A stretch of 64,000 nucleotides of DNA from an uncultured Prevotellaceae bacterium (GCA_900316285.1 ONCG01000005.1:62001-126000), one strand, 5' to 3'; numbered from the stretch's first letter, positions 54,391-64,000 are shown. Notes: a model not told the origin generated them from the sequence alone. Made by a program: numbers and translations.

Positions 54391-57042
54391 ATGGCAACAA
54401 AAGACAAAGGCTTGACGCCGATGATGAAACAGTTCTTCGCATTCAAGGATAAATATCCTGATGCGGTGCTGCTGTTTCGTTGCGGCGACTTCTACGAGAC
54501 GTATGGCGAGGATGCTGTCGTGGCGGCACGCATCCTCGGCATTACGCTTACACGGCGTAATAACGGTGGTAATACGGGTGATACGGAGATGGCGGGCTTT
54601 CCCCATCATGCTCTTGACACCTATCTGCCGAAACTCATCCGTGCAGGCCGGCGTGTAGCCATTTGTGACCAGTTGGAGGACCCGAAACTCACGAAGACGC
54701 TCGTCAAGCGTGGTGTGACGGAACTCGTTACGCCAGGTGTGGCAATGGGCGACAACGTGTTGAACTACAAGGAGAACAACTTCCTTGCTGCCGTACACTT
54801 TGGGAAAGCAGCCTGTGGTGTGGCGTTCCTCGATATCTCCACGGGCGAGTTCCTCACGGGTGAAGGCACCTACGACCATGTAGAGAAACTCCTCGGCAAC
54901 TTCCAGCCGAAAGAGGTGCTCTACTGTCGTGAGCGAAAGCATGACTTCGAGCGTTATTTCGGCACGAAGTATTGCGTGTTCGAACTCGACGACTGGGTGT
55001 TCACCGAGCAGACGGCGCGCCAAAAATTGCTGAAGCATTTCGGCACGAAGTCGCTGAAGGGATTCGGTGTCGACCACTTGCATAGCGGTGTGGTGGCCTC
55101 GGGTGCCATCATGCAATACCTTGAGCTCACGCAGCACACATCGGTGGGACACATCACCCACCTACAGCGCATCGAGGAAGAGAAGTTCGTAAGGCTCGAC
55201 AAATACACCATTCGTTCGCTTGAGCTCGTACAGCCCATGCAGGACGATGGGCAGTCGTTGCTCTCGGTCATCGATCGTACCACCACACCCATGGGAAGTC
55301 GTCTGCTACACCGCTGGCTCATCTTCCCGTTGAAGGATGTGGGGCCCATCAACAGTCGTCTCGATGTTGTGGAATACTTCTTCCGCAATCCCGCCTTCCG
55401 CTATCTTGTCGACGATAAGCTACAACGCATCGGCGACCTCGAGCGCATCATCTCAAAGGTGGCAGTAGGGCGTGTGTCGCCTCGCGAAGTGGTGCAACTC
55501 AAGAATGCGCTCATCGCCATCGAGCCAATCAAGAAGGCATTGGAACCTGCTACGGCTGTAGCGGCTTCCAATCCTAACCTCCCCCCTACCCTACTTCAGA
55601 TGGGACAGCAGCTTGATCTATGCGAGGAACTGCGCGACCGCATTGCCAAAGAGATACAGCCCGACCCGCCGCAACTCGTGTCGAAGGGAAATGTCATTGC
55701 GGCAGGCTATTCGTCTGAGCTCGACGAGCTGCGCAACATCTCCACCAACGGCCGCAACTACCTATTGCAGATTCAGGAACGCGAAATCCAGCAGACGGGT
55801 ATCGCTTCGCTTAAGGTGGGATATAATAATGTGTTCGGCTATTACCTCGAGGTGCGCAACACGTATAAGGATAAAGTTCCGCAGGAATGGGTGCGCAAGC
55901 AGACGCTGGCTCAGGCCGAGCGCTACATCACACAGGAGCTGAAGGAGTACGAGGAAAAGATACTGGGTGCCGACGAGAAGATTCTCGCCCTCGAAGAGCG
56001 GTTGTTTGCGGAGCTGGTTGTTGCGATGCAGAAGTACATCGGGCAGATTCAAACCAATGCCGCCCTCATCGCCCAGCTCGACTGCCTGCTCTCCTTTGCC
56101 AAAACCGCTGAGGAGAACCACTATGTCAGACCGGTGGTCGAGGACTCTTCAATGCTTGACATCCGGCAGGGTCGTCACCCCGTCATTGAGCAACAGTTGC
56201 CCGTCGGCGAGCGCTATGTGCCAAACGATGTGATGCTCGACAGCGATACACAGCAAATCATCATCATCACAGGTCCGAATATGGCGGGTAAATCGGCGCT
56301 GTTGCGCCAAACGGCTCTCATCACACTACTGGCCCAGATAGGCTCGTTCGTGCCCGCAGAGAGCGCGAGAATCGGTCTCGTGGACAAAATCTTCACTCGT
56401 GTAGGTGCCAGCGATAACATTTCGCTCGGCGAATCGACGTTTATGGTGGAGATGACCGAGGCTGCCGACATCCTTAATAATGTCACCCCGCGCTCGCTCG
56501 TGCTCTTCGATGAGCTGGGCCGTGGAACCTCTACCTACGACGGAATCTCTATTGCATGGGCCATTGTGGAGCATCTGCACGAGCATCCGAAAGCTCGCGC
56601 CCGCACGCTCTTCGCCACGCACTATCATGAGTTGAACGAGATGGAGAAGTCGTTCAAGCGCATCAAGAACTACAACGTCTCGGTGCGAGAGGTCGACGGA
56701 AAGGTTATCTTCCTGCGTAAGCTCGAACGAGGCGGCTCGGAGCATTCGTTCGGTATACATGTTGCCGACATCGCAGGTATGCCGAAGAGCATCGTGAAGC
56801 GCGCCAACGTCATCCTAAAACAATTGGAGGAGAACAACAGCGGCGGCTCAGCAGTGACGAAGCCTTCTGTAGAGACCATCAACCAAAGCCGTGAGGGCAT
56901 GCAGCTCTCCTTCTTCCAACTCGATGACCCAGTGCTCACACAGATTCGCGATGAGATACTCGGCCTCGACATCAACAACTTAACGCCCGTTGAAGCGCTG
57001 AACAAGCTCAACGATATCAAGAAGATCGTAGGAGGCAAATAA
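54391..57042 (+). CDS. mutS: DNA mismatch repair protein MutS
   Basis: An 883-residue mismatch-recognition ATPase. The mismatch-reading Phe-X-Glu is in [13 protein letters not shown], Walker A is [13 protein letters not shown] and Walker B is [16 protein letters not shown]. All family domains are in place. It starts 24 bp after the Omp28-type gene, but relatedness is unlikely. A hairpin follows the stop. Confidence 0.97.
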   Translation: MATKDKGLTPMMKQFFAFKDKYPDAVLLFRCGDFYETYGEDAVVAARILGITLTRRNNGGNTGDTEMAGFPHHALDTYLPKLIRAGRRVAICDQLEDPKLTKTLVKRGVTELVTPGVAMGDNVLNYKENNFLAAVHFGKAACGVAFLDISTGEFLTGEGTYDHVEKLLGNFQPKEVLYCRERKHDFERYFGTKYCVFELDDWVFTEQTARQKLLKHFGTKSLKGFGVDHLHSGVVASGAIMQYLELTQHTSVGHITHLQRIEEEKFVRLDKYTIRSLELVQPMQDDGQSLLSVIDRTTTPMGSRLLHRWLIFPLKDVGPINSRLDVVEYFFRNPAFRYLVDDKLQRIGDLERIISKVAVGRVSPREVVQLKNALIAIEPIKKALEPATAVAASNPNLPPTLLQMGQQLDLCEELRDRIAKEIQPDPPQLVSKGNVIAAGYSSELDELRNISTNGRNYLLQIQEREIQQTGIASLKVGYNNVFGYYLEVRNTYKDKVPQEWVRKQTLAQAERYITQELKEYEEKILGADEKILALEERLFAELVVAMQKYIGQIQTNAALIAQLDCLLSFAKTAEENHYVRPVVEDSSMLDIRQGRHPVIEQQLPVGERYVPNDVMLDSDTQQIIIITGPNMAGKSALLRQTALITLLAQIGSFVPAESARIGLVDKIFTRVGASDNISLGESTFMVEMTEAADILNNVTPRSLVLFDELGRGTSTYDGISIAWAIVEHLHEHPKARARTLFATHYHELNEMEKSFKRIKNYNVSVREVDGKVIFLRKLERGGSEHSFGIHVADIAGMPKSIVKRANVILKQLEENNSGGSAVTKPSVETINQSREGMQLSFFQLDDPVLTQIRDEILGLDINNLTPVEALNKLNDIKKIVGGK

Positions 57043-57049
57043 ATGAAAT

Positions 57050-57084
57050 GAAGCCCGAAAGTTCAACAAAAACTTTCGGGCTTC
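57050..57084. terminator. Bidirectional hairpin between mutS and lgt
   Basis: A perfect 14-bp stem (GAAGCCCGAAAGTT at 57050-57063 with AACTTTCGGGCTTC at 57071-57084) sits between convergent genes. It lacks a strong U-tract on either side, but position and stem strength support termination. Confidence 0.75.
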
Positions 57085-57113
57085 ACTTTGAAATAAGCAG
57101 ACTTTTTCTTTTC

Positions 57114-58076
57114 TTATACCTTCGCTCCCAAGCGTTGCATCCACTTTCCTCCTATCATACAGGCTACGCCGATGATGATGAAGGGGACGGAGAGCAGCTG
57201 GCCCATGTTGAACAGCATGCCCGACTCGAAGTCCACTTGTATGTCCTTCGTATACTCGATGAAGAAGCGGAACGTGAAGATGAGCGTTAGCACGAGGCCG
57301 AAGAAGAAACCACTGCCAACTGGTTTAGTTGAGAGTGGAGAGTTGAGAGTTGAGAGAGCCTGCTCTCCCTTCCCTTTATTGTTCCCCTCGCCCTTTGGAG
57401 AGGGGTTAGGGGTGAGGCTGGGCTGGGGGTAGGTTTTCTTGCTTCTCTGATATGCCCAGAACATCACGAAGATAAAGCAGAAGTAGGCTAATGCTTCATA
57501 GAGTTGTCCGGGGTGGCGTGGGACGTTGTCGACCTGTTCGAAGATGAAGGCCCAGGGCACATCGGTCGGCTTGCCGATGATCTCTGAGTTCATGAGGTTT
57601 CCCAAGCGGATGAAGCAGGCTGCGATAGGTGTGGCGATGGCGATATCGTCGAGCACATGCCAGATGCTCATCTTCGTCTTGCGGCAATAGAGCCACAGGG
57701 CAATCATCAAGCCCAGCGTACCGCCGTGCGAGGCCAGTCCAGCATAGCCAGTATACTTCCACGAGCCATCTGCCATCTGGTGCATGGGCACGAACATCTC
57801 TATGAAATGCGTGCCTGACGACAGGAAGTAGTCGGGTTCATAGAACAGGCAATGGCCCAAGCGGGCGCCCACCAGAATGCCAATGAAGCAATAGATGAAC
57901 AGTGGGTCGAACAGTTCGTCCTTGATTTTCTGGTCCTTGTAGAGCCATTTCACCATGAGATAGCTGCCCACCAGTCCTACCAGCCAGCACATGCCGTACC
58001 AGCGCAGTGCTACAGGCCCAATGTGGCCCATCACTTCTGAGGGGTTCCAGTTGATGTAGCTGAGAAGTTCTATCAT
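57114..58076 (-). CDS. lgt: Prolipoprotein diacylglyceryl transferase with repeat insert
   Basis: A 320-residue inner-membrane enzyme that lipidates the lipobox Cys of prolipoproteins, needed by the many lipoproteins in this window. The family signature is seen as [19 protein letters not shown] and HPGQLYEAL. Most Lgt proteins are 260-290 residues. Here about 35 extra residues at 216-250 ([10 protein letters not shown], then NSPLSTKP) are encoded by two repeat types, in the loop before the last helices. Confidence 0.93.
   Translation of the reverse strand: MIELLSYINWNPSEVMGHIGPVALRWYGMCWLVGLVGSYLMVKWLYKDQKIKDELFDPLFIYCFIGILVGARLGHCLFYEPDYFLSSGTHFIEMFVPMHQMADGSWKYTGYAGLASHGGTLGLMIALWLYCRKTKMSIWHVLDDIAIATPIAACFIRLGNLMNSEIIGKPTDVPWAFIFEQVDNVPRHPGQLYEALAYFCFIFVMFWAYQRSKKTYPQPSLTPNPSPKGEGNNKGKGEQALSTLNSPLSTKPVGSGFFFGLVLTLIFTFRFFIEYTKDIQVDFESGMLFNMGQLLSVPFIIIGVACMIGGKWMQRLGAKV
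57326..57430. repeat. Two repeats inside lgt (GAGAGTTGAG words and family A)
   Basis: GAGAGTGGAGAGTTGAGAG words at 57330-57360 are followed by CCCCTCGCCCTTTGGAGAGG at about 57384-57412. The frame is kept across both. Confidence 0.75.
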
Positions 58077-58107
58077 TGTTTTTTTGTTTTCTATTGTTTT
58101 TAGGTAG

Positions 58108-58146
58108 TCCTAGGAAAGCCTAGGAAATCCTAGGATACCTAGGAAT
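58108..58146. repeat. CCTAGGAAA word repeat between lgt and ychF
   Basis: Four copies of CCTAGG separated by AAAG, AAAT, and ATA. Each word is a perfect palindrome, and the array ends at the ychF stop. Confidence 0.55.
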
Positions 58147-59246
58147 TAAACATTAAACCTGAAGTGCATGATGTCGCCGTCCTGCACCACATAGTCTTTG
58201 CCTTCGATGCCCATCTTACCAGCCTCGCGAACGGCGGCTTCCGAGCCATACTTGATGTAGTCGTCGTACTTGATGACCTCGGCACGAATGAAACCTTTCT
58301 CGAAGTCGGTGTGGATGACGCCAGCACACTGGGGAGCCTTCCAGCCTTTCTTGTATGTCCAGGCCTTCACCTCCATTTCGCCAGCGGTGATGAAGGTCTC
58401 CAGGTTCAGAAGCTTATAGGCCTTCTTGATCAAACGGTTCACACCGCTCTCCTCCAAGCCCAGCTCCTCCAGGAACAGCTGCTTGTCCTCGTAGGTCTCG
58501 AGTTCGGCAATGTCCTCTTCGGTCTTGGCAGCGATAATCATCACCTCTGCTCCTTCCTCGCGGGCGACCTCCTCTACCCTACTGCTATAGGCATTACCCG
58601 ACTTCGCCGAAGCCTCGTCGACGTTGCACACATAGAGCACAGGCTTCGTCGTCAGGAGGAACAGATTGCGGGCTGCATCCTGTTCGTCTTTCGTGTCGAA
58701 CTCCACAACGCGAGCGTTCTTACCCTGCTCCAGAACCTCCTTATAGGCTTTCAGCACGGCGTATTCCACCTTTGCATCCTTGTTGCCGGCGGCAGCTGCC
58801 TTCTCGGTTTTAGCGATGCGGGAATCCACGGTCTCCAAATCCTTCAGCTGAAGTTCCGTATCGATGATTTCCTTGTCGCGTATCGGGTCGATGGTGCCGT
58901 CCACATGCGTGATGTTATCGTCGTCGAAACAGCGCAGCACATGGATGATGGCATCGGTCTCACGAATGTTTCCCAGGAACTTATTGCCAAGGCCCTCGCC
59001 CTTCGATGCACCCTTCACCAGTCCGGCGATGTCTACAATCTCACAGGTGGCAGGAACAATTCTGCCGGGATGAACCAGCTCAGCCAGTTTCGTCAGGCGC
59101 TCATCGGGAACCGTGATTACACCCACGTTAGGCTCTATCGTGCAAAACGGAAAATTCGCTGCCTGTGCTTTTGCACTCGACAGACAGTTGAAAAGCGTAG
59201 ACTTACCCACGTTGGGCAGTCCCACAATACCACATTTTAATGCCAT
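58146..59246 (-). CDS. ychF: Ribosome-binding ATPase YchF
   Basis: A 366-residue Obg-family ATPase. The nucleotide-binding G1 motif is [11 protein letters not shown], followed by [32 protein letters not shown] (G3) and the C-terminal TGS-like domain ending in HFRFNV. YchF binds ATP rather than GTP and the ribosome. It has its own promoter. Confidence 0.97.
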   Translation of the reverse strand: MALKCGIVGLPNVGKSTLFNCLSSAKAQAANFPFCTIEPNVGVITVPDERLTKLAELVHPGRIVPATCEIVDIAGLVKGASKGEGLGNKFLGNIRETDAIIHVLRCFDDDNITHVDGTIDPIRDKEIIDTELQLKDLETVDSRIAKTEKAAAAGNKDAKVEYAVLKAYKEVLEQGKNARVVEFDTKDEQDAARNLFLLTTKPVLYVCNVDEASAKSGNAYSSRVEEVAREEGAEVMIIAAKTEEDIAELETYEDKQLFLEELGLEESGVNRLIKKAYKLLNLETFITAGEMEVKAWTYKKGWKAPQCAGVIHTDFEKGFIRAEVIKYDDYIKYGSEAAVREAGKMGIEGKDYVVQDGDIMHFRFNV

Positions 59247-59276
59247 ATTATCTTCTAAGTTGTATTTATTTCGTGC

Positions 59277-59309
59277 AAAAGTACTACAAAAAAGTCAATA
59301 TACCCAAAT
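59277..59309 (-). promoter_or_regulatory. ychF promoter
   Basis: On the minus strand TTTG (59309-59306), 21 nt, then TACTTTTG (59284-59277), 30 nt before the ychF start. Confidence 0.75.
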
Positions 59310-59401
59310 AAAGCGGTGTTTTTTAAGGAATAATGACGTTTGCAGGCTTCGCCAGGGCGTGGCCGTTTGCTCATGCAGCTGGTTTGAACTCGCTTGGCCG
59401 G

Positions 59402-62164
59402 TTAGTGGGCTTCGAGCCAGTTCTCGCCCCAGCCGCTATCGGCAACCAGTGGCACACTGAGCGGATAAGCGTTCTGCATCTCTTCAATCACAATGCGTTC
59501 CACCTTTTCTTTCTCGTCGGGATAGACTGAGAAGTTCAGTTCGTCGTGCACCTGCAGGATCATCTTCGAACGGATGCCTTCCTTGCGGAAACGCTCGAAG
59601 ATGCGAATCATCGCCACTTTGATGATATCGGCCGCTGAGCCTTGAATGGGGGCGTTGATGGCGTTGCGCTCAGCGAAGTTGCGAACGGTGGCGTTGCGCG
59701 AGTTGATGTCGGGCAGATAGCGACGGCGGTGGAACACCGTCTCGGCATAGCCGCGCTCGCGGGCCAGCTGCTTCGACTCTTCCATGTAGTCGTGAACACG
59801 TGGGAAGGTCTGGAAGAAACCATCGATGAGCAGCTTTGCCTCGTCGCGTGTGATGTCGAGACGCTCGGCAAGTCCGAACGTGGTGATGCCATAGATGATG
59901 CCGAAGTTGGCACGCTTCGACTTCGTGCGCTCGTCGCGGCTGACGTCGTTGATATCTTTCTTATAGATTGTAGCAGCGGTGGCGGCATGCAAGTCCTTGC
60001 CTTCGCGGAACACTTCCTGCATCGCTTCGTCGCCCGATAGGTGAGCCATCACGCGCAGTTCAATCTGACTATAGTCTGCTGAAAAAAACATACAACCAGG
60101 TTCTGCAACGAAGCACTTGCGAATCTCCTTGCCGTCTTCGCCACGAACGGGGATATTTTGCAGATTCGGGTCGCTCGAAGACAGGCGGCCAGTGGCCGTA
60201 ACGGCCTGGTTGAACGATGTATGGATGTGGCCCGTACGCGGGTTGATGAGCTTCGGAAGAGCGTCTACATACGTGCCGAGCAGCTTCTTAAGTCCGCGAT
60301 AATCAAGGATTTCGGCAATAATAGGACTCTTCGAGCGCAGCTGCATCAGTACCTCCTCAGAAGTGACATACTGACCCGTCTTGGTCTTCTTCGGTTTGTC
60401 GATGATCTTCATCTTACCGAACAAGATGTCGCCCACCTGCTTCGGGCTCGAGATGTTGAATTCCTCGCCCGCGAGTTCGTAGATGTGTTGCTCGAGTTGC
60501 AGCATGCGTTCTGTGAAAAGTTTTGACGTTTCGGCCAGCGCTTCGGTGTCCAGACACACACCGTTCATCTCCATTTCGGCAAGCACGGGCATCAGTGGCA
60601 TCTCGATATCATAGAAGAGCGACTCCACGCCAGCTTCCTTCAGCTGGGGCTCCAGCACGTTCTTCAGGCGCAAGGTGATATCGGCATCCTCGCAAGCATA
60701 TTCATAGACTTCGGTAGGGGAGAGGTCGCGCATCGACCGCTGACCCTTGCCGCGAGGTCCGATGAGCTCATCGATGTGAATGGTCTTATAGTTTAGAAGG
60801 GTCTCGGCCATGTAGTCCATATTGTGACGAAGCTCGGGTTGCAGCAGGTAGTGGGCGAGCATGGTGTCCCACATCGGTCCGGCGAGACGCACGCCATAGT
60901 TCGCCAACACCTCCAGGTCGTACTTCAGGTTTTGGCCGACCTTCAAAATCTCCGGCGACTCATACACCTTTTTAAATATGTCGACCACTTTTTGTGCTTC
61001 GGCACGATCGGCAGGGACGGGAACATAGAATGCCTTCGTTTCTTCAACCGAGAAGCTCAAACCGACCAATTCGGCATCAATTGGATTGGTAGAAGTGGTC
61101 TCCGTGTCTAGACTGAGAATTTTATTTGTAAGAAAAAAGTCACAAATTTTCGTCATTTCCTCTTGATTATCAACGAGTTGGTAGTCGTGAGGAGCCGAAA
61201 TTGTGGCCAAATTAAGGGCCGTTTTTGAAATTTCTGGGCTCTCGGCCGTAAATTCCGCGAATAAATCGAGCTGTCCGTTAACGGGTTTTAACACCGGTTC
61301 GGGTTTTTTAAGGATTTTGTCGGCAAGCGTTCGGAACTCGAGTTCGTTGAAGAGAGCGCGCAACTTTTCCTCGTCGGGGTCGCGAAGGAGTAGGGAGTCC
61401 ATGTCGAGTTCGATGGGAACATCGGTTCGGATGGTGGCGAGGAACTTCGACATGCGAATGTCGTCGACATGACTTTCCACTTTCTCGCGAAGCTTGCCTT
61501 TGATCTGATCGGAGTGGAGTAGGAGGTTGTCGATGGATCCAAACTCCGTGATGAGTTTCACGGCGGTCTTCTCACCGACACCCGGACAGCCCGGGAAGTT
61601 GTCGGCTGAGTCACCCATCAGCGCCAACAGGTCGATGACCTGGTCGGTAGACTCGATGCCATATTTCGCACACACCTCGGCGGGTCCCATCTTCTCATAG
61701 CCGCCACCATGTCGGGGACGGAACTGGAAAACGTTCTCGCGCACCAGCTGTCCATAGTCTTTGTCGGGGGTGAGCATATAGGTCTCAATGCCGGAAATGC
61801 CCGATTTCATCGCAAGAGTGCCGATGACGTCGTCAGCCTCGAAGCCGTCGACCTGCAGACAGGGGATGTGCCACGCCTCAAGCAACTGCTTGATGATGGG
61901 CACCGAGCGCTTGATGTCCTCGGGTGTCTCCTCGCGTTGCGCCTTATACTCAGGGAAAGCCTCGTTGCGGAAGGTCTTCCCATGGTCGAAAGCCACACCG
62001 ATGTGAGTGGGGTGCTCTTTGTTGATGATTTCCTGGAGCGTGTTCACAAACCCCATCACGGCTGATGTGTTCAGGCCTTTCGAGTTGATGCGTGGGTTCT
62101 TGATGAATGCGTAGTAGGCGCGATAGATGAGCGCATAGGCATCGAAGAGAAATAGTTTGTCCAT
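59402..62164 (-). CDS. polA: DNA polymerase I
   Basis: A 920-residue repair polymerase. It has the 5'-3' exonuclease domain (about 1-300, starting KLFLFDAYALIYRAYYAF). A proofreading 3'-5' exonuclease follows, with intact acidic residues (SLDTETTSTNP, NLKYDLEVL, YACEDADITLRL). The polymerase domain has motif A DYSQIELRVMAHLSGDEAM, motif B RANFGIIYG and motif C QVHDELNFSV. All three activities look intact. Confidence 0.97.
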   Translation of the reverse strand: MDKLFLFDAYALIYRAYYAFIKNPRINSKGLNTSAVMGFVNTLQEIINKEHPTHIGVAFDHGKTFRNEAFPEYKAQREETPEDIKRSVPIIKQLLEAWHIPCLQVDGFEADDVIGTLAMKSGISGIETYMLTPDKDYGQLVRENVFQFRPRHGGGYEKMGPAEVCAKYGIESTDQVIDLLALMGDSADNFPGCPGVGEKTAVKLITEFGSIDNLLLHSDQIKGKLREKVESHVDDIRMSKFLATIRTDVPIELDMDSLLLRDPDEEKLRALFNELEFRTLADKILKKPEPVLKPVNGQLDLFAEFTAESPEISKTALNLATISAPHDYQLVDNQEEMTKICDFFLTNKILSLDTETTSTNPIDAELVGLSFSVEETKAFYVPVPADRAEAQKVVDIFKKVYESPEILKVGQNLKYDLEVLANYGVRLAGPMWDTMLAHYLLQPELRHNMDYMAETLLNYKTIHIDELIGPRGKGQRSMRDLSPTEVYEYACEDADITLRLKNVLEPQLKEAGVESLFYDIEMPLMPVLAEMEMNGVCLDTEALAETSKLFTERMLQLEQHIYELAGEEFNISSPKQVGDILFGKMKIIDKPKKTKTGQYVTSEEVLMQLRSKSPIIAEILDYRGLKKLLGTYVDALPKLINPRTGHIHTSFNQAVTATGRLSSSDPNLQNIPVRGEDGKEIRKCFVAEPGCMFFSADYSQIELRVMAHLSGDEAMQEVFREGKDLHAATAATIYKKDINDVSRDERTKSKRANFGIIYGITTFGLAERLDITRDEAKLLIDGFFQTFPRVHDYMEESKQLARERGYAETVFHRRRYLPDINSRNATVRNFAERNAINAPIQGSAADIIKVAMIRIFERFRKEGIRSKMILQVHDELNFSVYPDEKEKVERIVIEEMQNAYPLSVPLVADSGWGENWLEAH

Positions 62165-62222
62165 ATTGTTCGTTGATTTTTTTGTTCAGGTGAAAGCAGC
62201 CTTTGAGATAGCCGCATGGGGG

Positions 62223-62230
62223 CAAAGATA
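62223..62230 (-). promoter_or_regulatory. Probable -7 element for polA
   Basis: On the minus strand this reads TATCTTTG, a match to TAnnTTTG, about 60 nt before the polA start. No -33 at ideal spacing was found. Confidence 0.5.
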
Positions 62231-62267
62231 GCAAAAAATGCGTTTTGCCGTGTAAAATTACAAATTT

Positions 62268-62301
62268 TTTGGCACATTTACCGATATTTTCAGTAATTTT
62301 G
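62268..62301 (+). promoter_or_regulatory. Promoter of the polyprenyl synthetase gene
   Basis: TTTG at 62268-62271 and TAATTTTG at 62294-62301 are 22 nt apart, one more than usual. The ATG at 62321 is about 20 nt downstream. Confidence 0.65.
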
Positions 62302-62320
62302 TAACAAAATTCAGAATTCT

Positions 62321-63298
62321 ATGGATTATCTCTTGCTCATTAAACAACCCATTTCGACAGAAATAGCCGATTTCATCGAACTTTTCAATCAGTCGCTCTC
62401 ACATAGCGACGGCATGCTTGGACAGGCGCTCGAGCACATTCGTAAGCGGGCAGGAAAGCGCATGCGACCCATGCTGATCTTGCTCATGGCGAAGAACTTC
62501 GGAACCATTTCTGCTGCAACACAGCATGCGGCAGTAGGTCTGGAGCTGCTCCACACGGCCTCGCTTGTTCACGACGACGTGGTTGACGAGAGTGCTGAGC
62601 GACGCGGACAGGCATCGGTGAACGCCACATATAATAACAAGGTGGCTGTGCTGGTGGGCGACTACATTCTTTCGACGGCGTTGCTCAACGTGGCGAAGAC
62701 AGGCAACCAGCGTATCGTGGAGTACCTGGCAGAACTGGGTCGGACGCTCTCGAACGGTGAGATTCTGCAGCTGACGAACATTCAGAATCAGGAAATCTCG
62801 GAAGACGTTTATTATCAAGTGATTAAGCAGAAAACAGCTGCGCTTTTCGAGGCCTGTGCCGCCATCGGTGCCTTGTCGGCAGGAGCGAGCGAAGAGATGG
62901 TGGCCGAGGCGAAACACTTCGGTCAGAACCTGGGCATCATCTTCCAGATTCGCGACGACATCTTCGACTATTACGACTCACCAGAGATAGGCAAGCCCAC
63001 GGGCAACGATATGGCCGAGGGTAAGCTGACGCTGCCAGTAATCTATGCGTTGAACAACTCGTCGTTCGACTCAATGCAGACCCTTGCACGAAAGGTGAAA
63101 GCAGGCGACGTAAATCCCGATGAAATCGCGGTATTAGTAGAGTTCGCGAAGCAGCAGGGGGGCATCGAATATGCAGAAAAACGCATGTGGGAATTCCATC
63201 AGGAAGCAGCCGAATTCATCGAAAAGAGGGTAGGGGACCCTGCCATCAAAGCAGCCCTAAACGCTTATCTTGACTACGTCATCAAGCGTACGATGTAG
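62321..63298 (+). CDS. Polyprenyl diphosphate synthase
   Basis: A 325-residue trans-prenyltransferase that builds a long isoprenoid chain for menaquinone side chain synthesis. Two Asp-rich motifs are present: LVHDDVVDES (first) and FQIRDDIFDYY (second), with GKRMRPML at the allyl binding site. It is divergent from polA. Chain length (octaprenyl type likely) cannot be read exactly. Confidence 0.93.
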   Translation: MDYLLLIKQPISTEIADFIELFNQSLSHSDGMLGQALEHIRKRAGKRMRPMLILLMAKNFGTISAATQHAAVGLELLHTASLVHDDVVDESAERRGQASVNATYNNKVAVLVGDYILSTALLNVAKTGNQRIVEYLAELGRTLSNGEILQLTNIQNQEISEDVYYQVIKQKTAALFEACAAIGALSAGASEEMVAEAKHFGQNLGIIFQIRDDIFDYYDSPEIGKPTGNDMAEGKLTLPVIYALNNSSFDSMQTLARKVKAGDVNPDEIAVLVEFAKQQGGIEYAEKRMWEFHQEAAEFIEKRVGDPAIKAALNAYLDYVIKRTM

Positions 63299-63354
63299 CG
63301 TTTTCTTTCCCCCAAAATATATGCTTTTCAGTCGCAAAATGCCGACTTTACACC

Positions 63355-63391
63355 AATAGCTATACTCTCATCAGGGTATAGCTATTCTTTT
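63355..63391 (+). terminator. Terminator after the polyprenyl synthase gene
   Basis: AATAGCTATAC (63355-63365) pairs with GTATAGCTATT (63376-63386), followed by CTTTTG. It lies 57 bp after the stop. Confidence 0.75.
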
Positions 63392-63399
63392 GTCTCGCA

Positions 63400-63557
63400 A
63401 GAGCATAACTTTCAGAGCGTCAGAGCATTACTCTCAGAGTGTCAGAGCATTACTCTCAGACTGCAAAAGCATTGCTCTTGGCCTCCCAAAGCATTGCTTT
63501 CAGAGTCCGAAAGCATAGCTTTTAGGGTACCAAAAGCATTGCTTTTAGGGGGTTAAA
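63400..63557. repeat. Array of AGAGCATTGCTCT and AAAGCATTGCTTT words
   Basis: In the 331-bp gap between convergent genes. About eight imperfect palindromes (AGAGCATTACTCTCAG, AAAGCATTGCTTTCAG, AAAGCATAGCTTTTAG) drift gradually from GAGCATTACTC at the left to AAAGCATTGCTTT at the right, each with a linker such as AGTGTC. Confidence 0.65.
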
Positions 63558-63607
63558 AGCATGCCTTTCCAAAAGCAGGTGTATGTTAGCTCCTGGAAAG
63601 GCATGCT
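63558..63607 (-). terminator. Probable deoC terminator
   Basis: A 14-bp inverted repeat (AGCATGCCTTTCCA at 63558-63571 with its inverse at 63594-63607) lies just past the deoC stop and is followed on the minus strand by TTTTAACC. Confidence 0.65.
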
Positions 63608-63629
63608 GAATAGGGGTGGAGTAGGGCGT

Positions 63630-64000
63630 TTAGAAGAACTTCACTTCCTCGCCTACAATCTCACTGAGCAGCAGATTAGCCAGACGTGAGGTGCCCATGC
63701 GGAACCACTTGTTAGTCAACCACTTATCGCCAAGGACCTCTTTCACAATGGTGTAGTAGGTGAGGGCGTCGGTGACTGTGTTGATGCCGCCGGCTGGCTT
63801 GAAACCAATCTGGATGCCAGTCTCGTCATAGTACTCCTTAATGGCCTGACACATCACGTAAGCTGCCTCGGGTGTAGCCGAGATTTTCTCCTTACCCGTG
63901 GAGGTCTTGATGTAGTCGGCGCCAGCATACATCGAGAGGATGGAAGCCTTCTTGATGTCGCTGCCGTTGCGCAGGTCGCCAGTCTCGAGGATAACCTTCA
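63630..64000 (-). CDS. deoC: Deoxyribose-phosphate aldolase (5' end beyond window)
   Basis: A partial gene that runs off the right edge. The visible C-terminal 123 residues read KVILETGDLRNGSDIKKASI, then MYAGADYIKTSTGK with the Schiff-base Lys in YIKTSTGK, then GFKPAGGINT. These are diagnostic of DeoC, which cleaves 2-deoxyribose-5-phosphate to glyceraldehyde-3-phosphate and acetaldehyde in nucleoside salvage. The Met at 63932 is internal, as the frame continues upstream to the window end. Confidence 0.9.
   Translation of the reverse strand, partial: KVILETGDLRNGSDIKKASILSMYAGADYIKTSTGKEKISATPEAAYVMCQAIKEYYDETGIQIGFKPAGGINTVTDALTYYTIVKEVLGDKWLTNKWFRMGTSRLANLLLSEIVGEEVKFF

Noticed and set aside
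53056-55161. A 701-residue open frame on the minus strand
   Set aside because: It lies antisense across the end of the Omp28-type gene and the start of mutS, both well supported. Its translation is rich in His, Val and Cys without any domain, as expected of a mirror frame.
55573-55600. CCTCCCCCCTACCC stretch in mutS as another in-frame repeat
   Set aside because: It is short, lacks the hairpin partner, and its position is in a variable linker, so it may be ordinary coding sequence.
1-64000. tRNA, rRNA, tmRNA, RNase P RNA and SRP RNA genes
   Set aside because: No cloverleaf, TTCGA loop with CCA context or known ncRNA core was recognised in the intergenic gaps. A covariance-model search would be decisive.

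Overview
The window looks like a chromosomal segment from a Prevotella-like member of the Bacteroidales. Evidence: a SusC/SusD-type starch uptake locus, a PorZ-like type IX secretion (T9SS) component, cargo proteins with T9SS-like C-terminal tails, DUF4254, DUF6029 and Omp28 families, the acpP-fabF-rnc order, and many promoters of the Bacteroidetes form TTTG-N19-22-TAnnTTTG. Species cannot be fixed by reading alone. No rRNA, tRNA, CRISPR array, transposase or phage gene was recognised.

Layout. 0-12.4 kb: a LacI-family regulator divergent from susC-susD-susE-susF, then a lipoprotein GH13 enzyme and a secreted alpha-amylase with a starch-binding module. A perfect 14-bp palindrome between lacI and susC is the probable operator. 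12.6-21.6 kb: metG, a GH3-like adenylating enzyme, an Ig-like lipoprotein, a DUF3108 protein and a phosphoethanolamine-transferase-like enzyme. 22.2-32.6 kb, minus strand: envelope genes (GT2; a fused lipid A acyltransferase plus GT4 glycosyltransferase; an LTA-synthase-like sulfatase-fold enzyme; an MsbA-like ABC exporter), then rnc, fabF and acpP. 32.8-35.2 kb: DUF4254, a GT9 heptosyltransferase, a small membrane protein and crcB. 35.2-36.9 kb: a 1.7-kb gene-free region with a cluster of DnaA-box-like 9-mers, a large AT-rich palindrome, a promoter with an aborted ORF, and several tandem repeats. 36.9-47.2 kb, minus strand: a membrane glycosyltransferase, porZ, rdgB, a YitT protein, leuS and a GH65-like glycosidase. 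47.6-57.0 kb, plus strand: a thioredoxin-fold cluster (TlpA, DUF6029, two Omp28 proteins) and mutS. 57.1-64 kb: lgt, ychF, polA, a polyprenyl synthetase and the 3' part of deoC.

The most striking feature is the number and variety of short dispersed repeats. They fill many intergenic gaps and also sit in frame inside essential or conserved genes (leuS, lgt, three glycosyltransferase genes, the LTA-synthase-like gene, the eptA-like gene). In three exported proteins the repeat sequence supplies part of the signal peptide. The families share a style: a short word iterated around a small hairpin, often as inverted pairs. The other leading observations are the acyltransferase-glycosyltransferase fusion and the candidate origin-like region near 35.5 kb.

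Everything here was read by eye. Family assignments rest on motifs remembered for each family, not on database searches.
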